DNA from: Leifsonia aquatica H1aii
Lineage (GTDB): Bacteria > Actinomycetota > Actinomycetes > Actinomycetales > Microbacteriaceae
Length of the DNA stretch: 64,000 nucleotides
Direction of reading: 5' to 3'
NCBI RefSeq assembly: GCF_000633535.1
Contig: NZ_AYMR01000009.1
Location: 1-64,000, forward strand
Every line of letters begins with the position of its first letter. The stretch's first letter is position 1. The position numbers were made by a program, and so were the translations under genes. Positions 1 through 8,988 of the stretch are shown here, in pieces. Under the pieces are notes generated by a model. The model was not told the DNA's origin and made no database searches. It saw only the letters and a list, made by a program, of their open reading frames with translations.

Positions 1-913
1 CGCCGGAGGCGACGAGGTCGAGCATCCCCGCGTAGTCGGCCGCCGCCATCCCGTGGCTTCCGAGCACGTCGAGCTCCCAGCCGATCACCCGGTCGAGCGG
101 GAGCACCGGGCCGCCGCCGGGCAGCAGGCCGATCTGCACATGCCGGCCGCGGCGGCGCAGGGAGTGCAGTGCGGCGGCGGCCGTCGCGGGCGAGCCGACC
201 GCGTCCACCGACACGTGGGCACCGCCGCCTGTCAGCTCGGCGACGGCCTCCGGGGTCTCGTCGCCGGCCTCCAGCGTGTGCTCGGCCCCGAACGCGCGAG
301 CCAGCTCCAGGGCGGCGGGAGCCCGGTCCACGGCGAGGGGACGCGCACCGAGGGCGGCGGCGATCATCACGGCGCTGAGCCCCACCCCGCCGGCACCGTA
401 GACGACGATCCACTCGCCGGGCCGGAGGGCGGCCCGGGCGGTGACCGCGCGGTAGGCGGTGGCGAACCGGCAACCGAGACTGGCGGCGGCCGCGTCCTCG
501 ATGGCGTCCGGCAGGGCGACCAGGTTGAGGTCGGCGGCGCGCACCGCCACCAGCTCCGCGTGGGAGCCCCAGTGGGTGAAGCCCGGCTGGGTCTGGTCGG
601 GGCACACCTGCGCCTGCCCGCTCCGGCACCACGCGCACTGCCCGCAGCCGTTGACGAACGGCGCCGTCACCCGGTCGCCGGGCCTCCAGCGCTCGACACC
701 CGCGCCGACCGCCTCCACCACGCCGGCGAACTCGTGGCCGGGCACGTGCGGCAGGGCGACGGTGTCGTCGTGCCCGGCCCAGGCGTGCCAGTCGCTGCGG
801 CACAGCCCCGACGCGGCCACCCGCACGACCGCGCCGCCCGCGGGTGCGACGGGATCGGCGACCTCGGCGACCCGCACGGGTGCGGCGAACGTGTCGTACA
901 GCAGGGCTCTCAT
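1..913 (-). CDS. Zinc-dependent alcohol dehydrogenase (3' end cut by window)
   Basis: This is a medium-chain dehydrogenase/reductase, a cytoplasmic NAD(P)-dependent alcohol dehydrogenase. The N-terminal GroES-like domain shows the catalytic zinc residues in GLCRSDWHAW and VPGHEF, then a cysteine cluster (GCGQCAWC...VC) that would hold the structural zinc. The nucleotide-binding motif reads YGAGGVGLSAV. About 304 codons are present; the C-terminal end lies beyond the left edge, whereas the family is normally about 340-350 residues. The ATG at 913-911 is the natural start. It lies 97 bases downstream of the PucR gene on the same strand, so it may be a last member of that operon or separate. The substrate cannot be told. 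Confidence 0.88.
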   Translation of the reverse strand, partial: MRALLYDTFAAPVRVAEVADPVAPAGGAVVRVAASGLCRSDWHAWAGHDDTVALPHVPGHEFAGVVEAVGAGVERWRPGDRVTAPFVNGCGQCAWCRSGQAQVCPDQTQPGFTHWGSHAELVAVRAADLNLVALPDAIEDAAAASLGCRFATAYRAVTARAALRPGEWIVVYGAGGVGLSAVMIAAALGARPLAVDRAPAALELARAFGAEHTLEAGDETPEAVAELTGGGAHVSVDAVGSPATAAAALHSLRRRGRHVQIGLLPGGGPVLPLDRVIGWELDVLGSHGMAAADYAGMLDLVASG

Positions 914-936
914 GGCGATGGCACTCCGGGGTGGAA

Positions 937-964
937 CGGGCGGTGACGGACGGGCGGTGACGGA
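937..964. repeat. Two tandem 14-bp repeats
   Basis: The unit CGGGCGGTGACGGA occurs twice in a row between the PucR gene and the alcohol dehydrogenase, followed by further degenerate GGACGGGG stretches up to about 1005. No hairpin is obvious. It looks like simple low-complexity spacer. Confidence 0.5.
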
Positions 965-1010
965 CGGGGCTGGAACAGGCGGGACGGACGGGGCGAGGAC
1001 GGGGCGACGA

Positions 1011-2525
1011 TCAGCGCCGGACGGCGCGACAGGCGAGATGGACGGCGAGACGCGTCTCCGGGTCGCCGAGGTCGAGCCCCAGCAGCTCCTGCGCGCGGGA
1101 GACCCGGGTCGAGACCGTGTTGCGGTGCAGGCCGAGGGCGTCGGCCGTGGCCGCGATGCCCGACTCGTGGTCGAGGTAGGCGGTCAGTGTCTCCAGCAGC
1201 TCCGGACCGCGCGCGATCAACGGTGCGAGCAGGGACTCGGCCGCCGGGACGAAGGTGTCGCTCTCGGTCCAGGACAGCAGCAGCTGCTCCAGGCCGAGCG
1301 CGTCGATCCGGACGAAGTACCCCGTCGCGGACCGGTCGGCGGCGATGCGGGCGGCGTCGGCGGCGCCGTCGATGGTGGCGACCAGCCCGGGCGACCCGCT
1401 CTCGAGCGTGCCGACGCCGGTCGCCACGTTGAACGCCCGGCGGGCGGCCGTGTGCAGCGCGTGCAATGCGCGCACGTTCTCCTCCACCCGGCTCGGCGCG
1501 GGCGGGGTGGTGAAGCTGAGCCAGCCGGTCACCCCGCGCCCGCTGGTCGCGGCGTGCGAGTCCACGGGCATCCCGGTCAGCTCGCGGGTCACGAAGCGCA
1601 GCAGCTGCAGCGTGTCGACCCGCGTGCGGCCGATCAGCCGGAAGCCGAGGTGGTAGCCGGTGGTGCGCCAGCCGCGCTCCAGCATCCGCTGCTCCAGCTC
1701 GGCGTCGCGGCTGTCGCGGAACTCCAGGAAGTCGCGCAGCAGCCCCGAGGCGACGGCGGCGTCGTTCACATCGGCGACCTCGTCGATGAGGATGCGGGAG
1801 GCCACGGCCGGCATCGCCACCTCCGCGGCGACCGCGAGCGCGCTGAGCTGCTGCTGGCCGAGACCGCGCCCGAACACGGCCAGGCGCAGACCTTCGCGGC
1901 TGGGGCTGTCGACGCGCACGGAGGCGGCGGCGCCCTCCGGCAGCGAGACCGTGTCGGCCCAGGGGCCGAAGTCGACGGCGGCGTGCACCGCGGCGGGGAG
2001 CGACTCGCCGGCCTCCAGCAGCACCCCCTCGCTGTCGATGAGGGCGACGCCGTGGCCGACGCTCGCCGAGAGGTGGCGCAGCAGGTCGGCCAGGTTGTCG
2101 GCGTGGTACTCGATGGACTGCGCGACCCGGCGCACGTAGCCCAGGGTGAGGGCGTCGCGCCCCTCGAGCAGCTCCCAGCCGGCGCGCGCCAGGGTCATCG
2201 GCTCCGCCGTGTCGAGCAACGCCAGGCCGAGCCGTTCGGCGAGCGCACGGGTGCCGGCTCCGAAGGCCTCCGCCTCCGGCAGTACCAGTCCGCGGTAGCC
2301 GCGGTCGCGCACCCGGCGCACGAGGGCGTCCTGCTGCCACGGTGTCGCCGGAGGCGCGACGGTCAGCACGGCCAGCGCCCCGCCGCCGTCGGCGGGCAGT
2401 CCGGCTTCGGACGAGGCGACCACGAGCTCGCGCCACACGACGGCGGGGTCGGCTCCGGCGATCGGCCGGAGGCCGCCGTTCGCGGGGTGGGCGAACAGCG
2501 CGGCGAGGTCCAGCTGCTCGTTCAT
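1011..2525 (-). CDS. PucR family transcriptional regulator
   Basis: A 504-residue DNA-binding regulator. The N-terminal half resembles the PucR-type sensing domain. The C-terminal end carries the PucR/CdaR helix-turn-helix: YLDHESGIAATADALGLHR followed by NTVSTRVSRAQELLGLDL. Members of this family control catabolism of purines, allantoin and other nitrogen heterocycles, which fits the hydantoinase-like operon it closes. The ATG at 2525 overlaps the stop of the upstream DUF917 gene (ATGA), so the two are translationally coupled. An upstream in-frame ATG at 2600 would lie inside that gene and is unlikely. It probably controls its own operon; a candidate site is described at 8919-8963. Confidence 0.9.
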   Translation of the reverse strand: MNEQLDLAALFAHPANGGLRPIAGADPAVVWRELVVASSEAGLPADGGGALAVLTVAPPATPWQQDALVRRVRDRGYRGLVLPEAEAFGAGTRALAERLGLALLDTAEPMTLARAGWELLEGRDALTLGYVRRVAQSIEYHADNLADLLRHLSASVGHGVALIDSEGVLLEAGESLPAAVHAAVDFGPWADTVSLPEGAAASVRVDSPSREGLRLAVFGRGLGQQQLSALAVAAEVAMPAVASRILIDEVADVNDAAVASGLLRDFLEFRDSRDAELEQRMLERGWRTTGYHLGFRLIGRTRVDTLQLLRFVTRELTGMPVDSHAATSGRGVTGWLSFTTPPAPSRVEENVRALHALHTAARRAFNVATGVGTLESGSPGLVATIDGAADAARIAADRSATGYFVRIDALGLEQLLLSWTESDTFVPAAESLLAPLIARGPELLETLTAYLDHESGIAATADALGLHRNTVSTRVSRAQELLGLDLGDPETRLAVHLACRAVRR

Positions 2526-3550
2526 GCCGCCGGTTCCAGCCCGGCGAGCCCGAATCCGGCAGGCGTCACGTGGCGCAGCCGGTCGGGGGAGGCGGTCCAC
2601 CAGGTCGGGGCGGGGAGGGCGATGACGGTGACGTGTCGGGCGAGCGTCACGCCGTCGACCTGCAGCACGTCGCGGGAGATGGAGTCGAGGGCGACGATGA
2701 TCTCGGGCGAGGCGGAGGTGGTCTCGCCGTCGCGCACGACGGCGAGCAGTTCGGAACGGGCCACCAGCCGCAGCAGCGCGCCGTCGTCCCCGTCGAGCTG
2801 GATCGCGCTGACGTACGGGTCGTCGACCGAGGGCACGATCGCACTCACCCGTCCGGAGCCGAGCAGCCGCCCGCCCACCGCCTCGGCGAGTCGCGCCGCC
2901 GGGAGGGAGCGGTCGGTGCCCGCCTCGCCCAGGGCCATCGCCCGGGCGTAGGAGCCGAGGACGGCGTGCTCGGTCAGGTCGCCCACGGTGAACCCGGCGA
3001 CGAGGACGGCGCCGCCGCCGCCGGCCTGCACGATCGCGGCACGCACCTGGCTCTCCACGTCCGCCGGGCGCTGCGTGTCGATCACGACGACGCCGCCTCC
3101 CGTGTCGCAGACCGCGACGACGCCGGGCAGCGCGTCGACCAGCAGCGACACCTGATCGAGGCGGGGGAGGGCGCGTCCCATCAGGTCGGCATCGACCAGG
3201 GGCAGACGGTCGGCGAGCAGGAGGGGGGTGAGCCCGTTCATCCCGGCGCCTTCGAGCGCGCAGACCGCGGCGGCCCGGACGCCGGTCCAGCGCTCGGCGG
3301 CGGCCACCAGCGGGCCGAAGACGTCGGCGCCCGGCAGACGCTCGGCGAGCAGGTAGGTCGATCCGGCGAACGCGACGGCGACGCAGGGGGTCGACGGGTC
3401 GAACTCGTCGGGAGCGCGCAGGGTGAGCGGCCAGGCGGGTGCGTCCTGCACCATCAGCTCCAACATCGTCGAGGCGCCGCCGCCGCCGGAGCCGAGCAGG
3501 GAGAACCCTCGGGCGAGCGCGGGCAGGCGCTCCGGTCCGAGGGTTCTCAT
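2522..3550 (-). CDS. DUF917 family protein, divergent copy
   Basis: A 342-residue cytoplasmic protein of the DUF917 family, whose Pfam domain is now named after S-methyl thiohydantoin desulfurase. It keeps the overall N-terminal pattern (LPALARGFSLLGSGGGG), but the GTGGGGDPYIG signature of its two neighbours reads GSGGGGASTML. It also lacks the C-terminal ITTEGLRYGQRV block. It is about 30 residues shorter than the other two copies. It may be non-catalytic or have another substrate. It is separated from the next DUF917 gene by 62 bases and overlaps the PucR start by 4 bases. Family membership is likely; the function is unknown. Confidence 0.8.
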   Translation of the reverse strand: MRTLGPERLPALARGFSLLGSGGGGASTMLELMVQDAPAWPLTLRAPDEFDPSTPCVAVAFAGSTYLLAERLPGADVFGPLVAAAERWTGVRAAAVCALEGAGMNGLTPLLLADRLPLVDADLMGRALPRLDQVSLLVDALPGVVAVCDTGGGVVVIDTQRPADVESQVRAAIVQAGGGGAVLVAGFTVGDLTEHAVLGSYARAMALGEAGTDRSLPAARLAEAVGGRLLGSGRVSAIVPSVDDPYVSAIQLDGDDGALLRLVARSELLAVVRDGETTSASPEIIVALDSISRDVLQVDGVTLARHVTVIALPAPTWWTASPDRLRHVTPAGFGLAGLEPAA

Positions 3551-3612
3551 GCCCTCCAGGGTAGGCGGTGCGGACGCCCGGCGGTGCGGGCGTCCGCGGA
3601 CGGCGGCGCGGC

Positions 3613-4731
3613 TCAGACGAGTGCCGAGGTCTCGACCGGCACGAACTCCTCGGTCAGTCCGAACGCCGCGGGGCCGAAGGCCGCCAGCGCCTCGGGGGTG
3701 CGCATCATCTCCGGCGTGGAGATGCCCAGCACGCGCACGCGCTGGCCGTAGCGCAGACCCTCGGTGGTGATCGGCTCGCCCGACTCGATGTCGGTCACGC
3801 AGATCAGGTCAGGCACGATCGCGACGAGCTCGCCGTCGCGCAGGGCGATGAGGTTCTCGTTCTGGAAGCGGATCTCGAGGGTCTCGCTCGCCGCGGCGTC
3901 CAGTGACGAGATGGTCGCGCGGCCCTTGGCGAAGCCCTCGGTCGTGCGGCGCTCGACGTCCGTGACCTTGCCGGTGAACAGCTCGCGCACCTCCGAGTAG
4001 AGGGTGGTGGAGAGCGTCTGCGCGATCGCCTCGAACGGCGAGCGATGCTGCTCGCGCGCCTCCCGGATCGCCCGGCCCAGGGCCAGCGCCATCGAGAGGG
4101 TGCGGGGAACGGCGGTCCGCTTCACGTCGGCGCCGCTCATCGCGTACTCGGCGATGTGGCCGACCCCGCCGAGCCGGATGGTCACGCCGCGGGCGAGCCA
4201 TTCCATCTGCCGGTCGTCGTCCCCGGTGTCGATCACGACCGTCTCGCCGCGCTCGCCCGCGAGGGCCAGCGGGGAGCCGTGCACGCCGTAGACGGCGAAG
4301 GTCTCCATCGAGAGCTCGGGGAAGGCGCGGCCCATGCCGTCGGCGTCCACCACCGGCAGGCCGGTCTCGGCCGCGACGATCAGGGGGATCATCGAGTTGA
4401 TGCCGCCGCACTCGATCGGCATGGTGGCGTCCGCGGTGCGGCCGATATGCCCCTCCAGCGTGCGCAGGGCGAGCGTCGGCTCGGTGCCGGCGGGGATCTT
4501 CTCGATCATCACCGTGGGCGCGCCCATCTGCGCGGTCGGGATGACGAAGAGGTCGTCCGCCAGCTCGTCGGGGTCGAGGATCGTGATGCCGCGCTCGCCC
4601 TCGGGCTTCTCGTTCAGGACCCGCGCCACGAGCATCTGCCCGATGTAGGGGTCCCCACCGCCTCCGGTGCCCAGCAGGGTGGCGCCGCGCGCCAGGTCGG
4701 GGAGGTCGGTGGCCGTCAGCGTCCAGCTCAT
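3613..4731 (-). CDS. DUF917 (S-methyl thiohydantoin desulfurase-like) protein
   Basis: A 372-residue cytoplasmic protein. Signatures are GTGGGGDPYIG near the N-terminus, IECGGINSMIPL in the middle and EPITTEGLRYGQRVRV near the C-terminus. Known members act on thiohydantoin-type rings or are found beside hydantoinases. The ATG at 4731 overlaps the stop of the upstream paralogue (ATGA), so it is made together with it. It is clearly a paralogue of the gene at 4728-5840, sharing most of these blocks, which suggests a tandem duplication. The reaction in this organism is not known. Confidence 0.88.
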   Translation of the reverse strand: MSWTLTATDLPDLARGATLLGTGGGGDPYIGQMLVARVLNEKPEGERGITILDPDELADDLFVIPTAQMGAPTVMIEKIPAGTEPTLALRTLEGHIGRTADATMPIECGGINSMIPLIVAAETGLPVVDADGMGRAFPELSMETFAVYGVHGSPLALAGERGETVVIDTGDDDRQMEWLARGVTIRLGGVGHIAEYAMSGADVKRTAVPRTLSMALALGRAIREAREQHRSPFEAIAQTLSTTLYSEVRELFTGKVTDVERRTTEGFAKGRATISSLDAAASETLEIRFQNENLIALRDGELVAIVPDLICVTDIESGEPITTEGLRYGQRVRVLGISTPEMMRTPEALAAFGPAAFGLTEEFVPVETSALV

Positions 4732-5840
4732 GCGGCCGCCTCCTCGAGCGTGTGCTCGGCGCTGCCGTCGAAGCGGTGCGAGGGGAGGTCGTAGCCGAAG
4801 TAGCCGGGGCCGACCATCGCGAGCGCGTCGGCGCCGTGCCAGCGCGGGTCGCTGGGGGCGGCGATCACCCGCACCCGCTGGCCGTAGCGCAGGCCCTCGG
4901 TGGTGATCGGCTCGCCGCTCTCGGCGTCGAGCACGATGATCAGGTCCGGCGTGGTCACGAAGACCTCGTCACCGGCCTGGGCGATCAGGTGCTCGTTCTG
5001 GAACGACAGGGTCAGCTCCGCGTCCGCTGCGGCTCCCGTGGCGGCGCCGTCGATGCGGGCACGGCCGCGGGCGAACCCGGCCGTGGTCCCGCGCTCGACG
5101 TCCACGACCTTGCCGCCGAAGAACTCACGCCCGCCGAGCAGGGCGACCGTGGCGGCGACCGGGTCGGTCTTGGCCGCGCGGGCCTCGGCGATGCCGGCGC
5201 CGATCGCGACGCAATGGCGCAGCGAGCCGGGGACGAGCGCCTCCCGGGCGACCGTCCCCGACATCGGAAAGCCGGAGATCATGATGGAGCAGCCCATCTC
5301 GACGCACGCGACGCGGGCGATCCGCTCGGTCCAGTGGTTGTCGACGGTCTGCAGCACTCCGACGTTGCCCTTCTCGTCCGCGAAGGCGAGCGGGGACGCG
5401 GTCACGCCGTAGAGGGTGGGGAGCACCATCTGCAGTTCGGGGAACGCCCGCCCCATGCCGTCCGCGTCGATCAGCGGCAGCCCGAGAGCGGCAGCGGCGG
5501 CGACGGGGATGGTGGAGTTCACGCCGCCGACCTCGGCGCACGCGACATGGGTGACCGGGCGGCCGAGGGAGGTGCCGAGGGCGACGACGGGCGCGATGAC
5601 CTCGTCGAGGCTGGGCAGCTTCTCGACCATGACGGTCGGGGCTCCCATCATGGCGACGGTCAGCACGAGCGCGTCGTCCGGCACCTCGTCGAGCCCGACG
5701 ACCGTGACCGGTCCGTGCTCGGCGAGCGCCTGCTTCGCGAGCAGGGAGCCGATGTACGGGTCTCCGCCGCCGCCGGTGCCGAGCACCGCGGCGCCGCGGG
5801 AGAGGTCGCCGATCGCGTCGGCGGTCAGCGTCCAGCTCAT
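4728..5840 (-). CDS. DUF917 (S-methyl thiohydantoin desulfurase-like) protein
   Basis: A 370-residue paralogue of the preceding gene, with GTGGGGDPYIGSLL, CAEVGGVNSTIPV and EPITTEGLRYGQRV. Its start overlaps the stop of the hydantoinase-like gene by 4 bases (ATGA). Two complete DUF917 copies side by side could form a heteromer or work on two related substrates; the sequence alone cannot decide. No signal peptide is visible, so it should be cytoplasmic. Confidence 0.88.
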   Translation of the reverse strand: MSWTLTADAIGDLSRGAAVLGTGGGGDPYIGSLLAKQALAEHGPVTVVGLDEVPDDALVLTVAMMGAPTVMVEKLPSLDEVIAPVVALGTSLGRPVTHVACAEVGGVNSTIPVAAAAALGLPLIDADGMGRAFPELQMVLPTLYGVTASPLAFADEKGNVGVLQTVDNHWTERIARVACVEMGCSIMISGFPMSGTVAREALVPGSLRHCVAIGAGIAEARAAKTDPVAATVALLGGREFFGGKVVDVERGTTAGFARGRARIDGAATGAAADAELTLSFQNEHLIAQAGDEVFVTTPDLIIVLDAESGEPITTEGLRYGQRVRVIAAPSDPRWHGADALAMVGPGYFGYDLPSHRFDGSAEHTLEEAAA

Positions 5841-7390
5841 ACCCGGACCTCCATCGCCAGGTCGCCGACGGCCTTCACGCGGATGCGCGTGGCGTTGCCG
5901 GGCAGGTAGGGGATGGGGACCTCGTCGAAGTCGACGATCGCGACCGACGAGGGGGAGGCGCCGGCCGCGATCGCCTTGTCCACCGCCTCCGCCCGAACGG
6001 CGGCGATGGCCTCGTCGCGGCGGCCGGGCTCGACGGCGTACACCTTGTCGATCTCGCCCCCGACCTGTGCGATGGAGGCGCCGATCGCGTTCGCGACGGC
6101 GTAGTTCTCCGGCCGGTGCACCGCGCCGAAGATCGGCAGCTCGTCCGGCAGGAGGATGGAGCCGCCGCCGACGGCGACGACGGGGATGGGGTCCGGCGAC
6201 GTGCGCATCCGGTCGACCGCCTCGGCCACGCGCTCGGCGATGCGGGCGAGCACGCGCCGCACGAAGGCGGGGTCGAGGTGCGCGACCTTCGACGGGTCAC
6301 CGACCTGCGCGCGCCCCGCCGCCACGGCGATGTCGGTCGCGGTCAGCGTCGAGCCGCCGAAGACCAGCGCCTCGGTGGTGAGCCGGTAGCCGACGGACTC
6401 CGGGCCCACCTCGGCGGTCTCGGTGTCGACGATGGAGCCGCCGCCGATGCCGATCGAGAGCACGTCCGGCATCCGGAAGTTGGTGCGCACACCGGCGACC
6501 TTGACCTCGTTGGCCGTCTCGCGCGGGAAGCCGTTGACGAGCAGGCCGATGTCGGCCGTGGTCCCGCCGATGTCGACGACAGCGCAGGTCTCGAGACCGC
6601 TGGTGAGGGCGGCCCCGCGCATCGAGTTCGTCGGTCCGGAGGCGAAGGTGGCGACCGGGTAGAGGCGCACGTAGTCCTCGTCCATCAGCGTGCCGTCGTT
6701 CTGGCTGAGGAAGATCGGTGCGTCGATGCCCTGCGCGCGCACGGCCGAGGTCAGCCCGTCGACGATCTCGCTCGCCAGCTCGCGCAGCGCCGCGTTGATG
6801 ATCGTGGCGTTCTCGCGCTCCAGCAGCCCGATCCGGCCGATCTCGTGCGAGAGCGAGATGGCGACGTCGTCGCCGAGCTCATCGGCCAGGATGGCGGCGG
6901 CGCGCGTCTCGACGTCGTGGTTGACGGGCGAGAACACGCTGGAGATCGCGACCGAGCGCACCCCGTGCGCGGCCATGTCGGCGGCGATGCCCTTCAGCTC
7001 CGCCACGTCGAGCGGCGAGATGGGGCGGCCGTCGAACTCGTAGCCTCCGTGCGCCAGATAGCTGCGCGCGCCGATCGCCTCCAGCAGCGACTCCGGCCAG
7101 TCGACCAGAGGCGGGAGCGCCTTGGTCGCCGGCAGTCCGAGCCGCAGCGCGGCCGTCGGGGCGAGGCGCTTGGCCTGCACGAGCGCATTGATGAAGTGCG
7201 TCGTGCCGATCATCACCGCGTGGATCTCGGAGCCGTCGAACGACCGCGCCGCCCGCAGCGCCTCGATGGCGCTGACGATGCCGGCGGTCACATCCGGGCT
7301 GGTCGAGTTCTTGACGCCGGCGAGGGTGGTCCGGCCGTCCATGAGCACTGCGTCGGTGTTCGTTCCGCCGACGTCGATGCCGATATGCAT
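5837..7390 (-). CDS. Hydantoinase/oxoprolinase family protein (HyuA-like)
   Basis: A 517-residue ATP-dependent amidohydrolase-type protein. It opens with the ASKHA-type phosphate loop GIDVGGTNTDAVLMDG and has a second phosphate motif VVDIGGTTADIGLL. HyuA/OplA-type enzymes use ATP to open hydantoin or 5-oxoproline rings. At 517 residues it is shorter than stand-alone HyuA (near 690); this short form is commonly found next to DUF917 genes. No HyuB partner is present in the window. The ATG at 7390 follows a weak GAAAG ribosome site. Its stop overlaps the DUF917 gene downstream. Confidence 0.88.
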   Translation of the reverse strand: MHIGIDVGGTNTDAVLMDGRTTLAGVKNSTSPDVTAGIVSAIEALRAARSFDGSEIHAVMIGTTHFINALVQAKRLAPTAALRLGLPATKALPPLVDWPESLLEAIGARSYLAHGGYEFDGRPISPLDVAELKGIAADMAAHGVRSVAISSVFSPVNHDVETRAAAILADELGDDVAISLSHEIGRIGLLERENATIINAALRELASEIVDGLTSAVRAQGIDAPIFLSQNDGTLMDEDYVRLYPVATFASGPTNSMRGAALTSGLETCAVVDIGGTTADIGLLVNGFPRETANEVKVAGVRTNFRMPDVLSIGIGGGSIVDTETAEVGPESVGYRLTTEALVFGGSTLTATDIAVAAGRAQVGDPSKVAHLDPAFVRRVLARIAERVAEAVDRMRTSPDPIPVVAVGGGSILLPDELPIFGAVHRPENYAVANAIGASIAQVGGEIDKVYAVEPGRRDEAIAAVRAEAVDKAIAAGASPSSVAIVDFDEVPIPYLPGNATRIRVKAVGDLAMEVRV

Positions 7391-7459
7391 GGTGTTTCGC
7401 TTTCTGCCGCGGTGACGGCGGGTGGGGCTGGTGGGACGGGGCGGCGCGCGGCCGCCGGT

Positions 7460-8845
7460 TCAGTTGGAGGCGATCGCCTCCGAGCCGGGCGTGCTGCCCG
7501 CGGCGGCGTCCTCGGACGCGGTTCCGTCGGCCGGCTCGTCCTGGATGGTCCGGGCGCGGCCGACGCCGCGCACCCAGCCGAGCTTGCCGGCGACCGTGTA
7601 GAGGATGATCGAGAGGAAGAGCGACCAGAGGGCGGGGATGCCCCAGGTCACGAAGTAGCCGACCAGCGACGACACCAGCCAGACGATGAGCGTCGCCGGG
7701 ACGATGCGCGGCGCGAACTCGGGCAGCCGACCGGACGCGCGCGTCGCATCCAGGTCGCCGCGCCAGCGTCGCACGAAGAAGTACTCGGCCACGATGATGC
7801 CCGCGATCGGCGGGAAGGCGACGCCGAGGATGACGAGGAAGCCGGTGAACTGGGAGAGGATGCCGGCGGCCGCGAGCACCGAGCCGACGATGCCGAGCAC
7901 GATGGTGGTGGTCACGCGGTTGAGGTTCTTGGCGAACGCGGTGGAGATGAAGTTCACCAGGCCGAGCGTCGAGGAGTACAGGTTCCAGTCGTTGATCTTC
8001 AGGGTGCCGGTGATGACGATGATGAGGCCGACGAAGCCGATCGAGGAGGTGACGATCGCGACGATGTCGCCGGTGGCTGCGGCGTGGGCGAGCAGCACGC
8101 CCGCCAGGCCGATCACGAACTCGCCGAGCGAGACGCCGACGACGGTCTGCTTGACGACGTCGGCCTTGCTGCGGTTGAACCGCGTCATGTCCGCCGTGAT
8201 GATCGCACCGACGATCAGGCCGCCCGCGACGATGCCCGTGCCCGCCCAGACCGACATCGTCGGGCCGGGCGCCGGGGAGGTCAGCAGGTCGCCGATCGAG
8301 TGCTTGCTGAGCTCGCTGATGACCGACCAGCCGACCAGGATGAGGAACAGCGGGACGGTGATGTTGGCCAGCCACTGCATCCCGACGAAGCCGTAGGCCA
8401 CGATCGCGGTGACGGCCAGGCCGAACAGCAGGCTCCAGACCCAGATCGGCATGACGCCGGGCATGAGCGCGTCGAGCGACTGCGCCGAGATCGCCGACTG
8501 GATGCCGAACCAGCCGATCAGGCTGATGCCGATCGCGAGCCCGACCAGAGCGGCGCCGATCTCGCCGAAGCCGGTCCAGCGCGCGAGGAGAGCCGTGTTG
8601 AGACCCTCCTTCTGCCCGATGATGCCGACGATGCACATGATCACCTCGAGGATGATCGAGCCGAGGAGCAGCGCGAGGGCGGCCTCGCCGAACGTCATGC
8701 TGTAGCCCAGGGTGGCCCCGAGCAGGAACTGCGAGAGCGCCGAGACCTGACCGAACCGCTGGACCGCGATCCCGAACCACGGTTTGCGCGCGTCGGGGGT
8801 CACACGGGAGAGGGCGAAGTCGTCGGCAGGGGCTGTGCGTGCCAT
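7460..8845 (-). CDS. NCS1-type purine/cytosine/hydantoin permease
   Basis: A 461-residue integral membrane protein with about 12 hydrophobic segments and the N-terminal region (GIAVQRFGQVSALSQFLLGA, then YSMTFGEAALALLLGS) typical of NCS1 (cytosine/purine/allantoin/hydantoin) symporters. First gene of the hydantoinase-DUF917-PucR operon, so it probably imports the pathway substrate. The ATG at 8845 is chosen because AAGGA lies 8 bases before it; an upstream start at 8890 would add a non-conserved stretch. Seventy bases separate it from the next gene. Confidence 0.9.
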   Translation of the reverse strand: MARTAPADDFALSRVTPDARKPWFGIAVQRFGQVSALSQFLLGATLGYSMTFGEAALALLLGSIILEVIMCIVGIIGQKEGLNTALLARWTGFGEIGAALVGLAIGISLIGWFGIQSAISAQSLDALMPGVMPIWVWSLLFGLAVTAIVAYGFVGMQWLANITVPLFLILVGWSVISELSKHSIGDLLTSPAPGPTMSVWAGTGIVAGGLIVGAIITADMTRFNRSKADVVKQTVVGVSLGEFVIGLAGVLLAHAAATGDIVAIVTSSIGFVGLIIVITGTLKINDWNLYSSTLGLVNFISTAFAKNLNRVTTTIVLGIVGSVLAAAGILSQFTGFLVILGVAFPPIAGIIVAEYFFVRRWRGDLDATRASGRLPEFAPRIVPATLIVWLVSSLVGYFVTWGIPALWSLFLSIILYTVAGKLGWVRGVGRARTIQDEPADGTASEDAAAGSTPGSEAIASN

Positions 8846-8918
8846 GAGGGGAGTCCTTCTGACGGGGACGGGTGTGGGGGTTCCGAACACCGTAGAACGG
8901 CCGCGGACGACGCGGAAT

Positions 8919-8963
8919 GTGCGAACTGCACGAAGTTGAGAGAGTTCTGTGCGGTGTGCACAG
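8919..8963. promoter_or_regulatory. Two GTGC-N5-GCAC operators, 30 bp apart
   Basis: Positions 8919-8931 and 8949-8961 each read GTGC, five bases, GCAC. The second extends to CTGTGC-GGTGT-GCACAG (8947-8963). Their starts are exactly 30 bp apart, about three helical turns, which would place two protein dimers on the same face of DNA. They lie 74-118 bp upstream of the permease start, so they probably control the minus-strand operon; the PucR protein it encodes is the obvious candidate. The toxin-antitoxin promoter begins only 26 bp further on. Confidence 0.5.
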
Positions 8964-8988
8964 TACGGCCTTCAGTGTCATATGGAGG

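Noticed and set aside
53-3751. Long plus-strand open frames over the left end
   Set aside because: They run antisense to well-supported genes (alcohol dehydrogenase, PucR, DUF917) and have low-complexity Arg/Gly/Ala-rich translations typical of GC-rich shadow frames.
8892-8901. GTAGAA in the permease promoter as a fifth TGTAGAA site
   Set aside because: Only six bases match; the GTCAAC half and the ACC end are missing.
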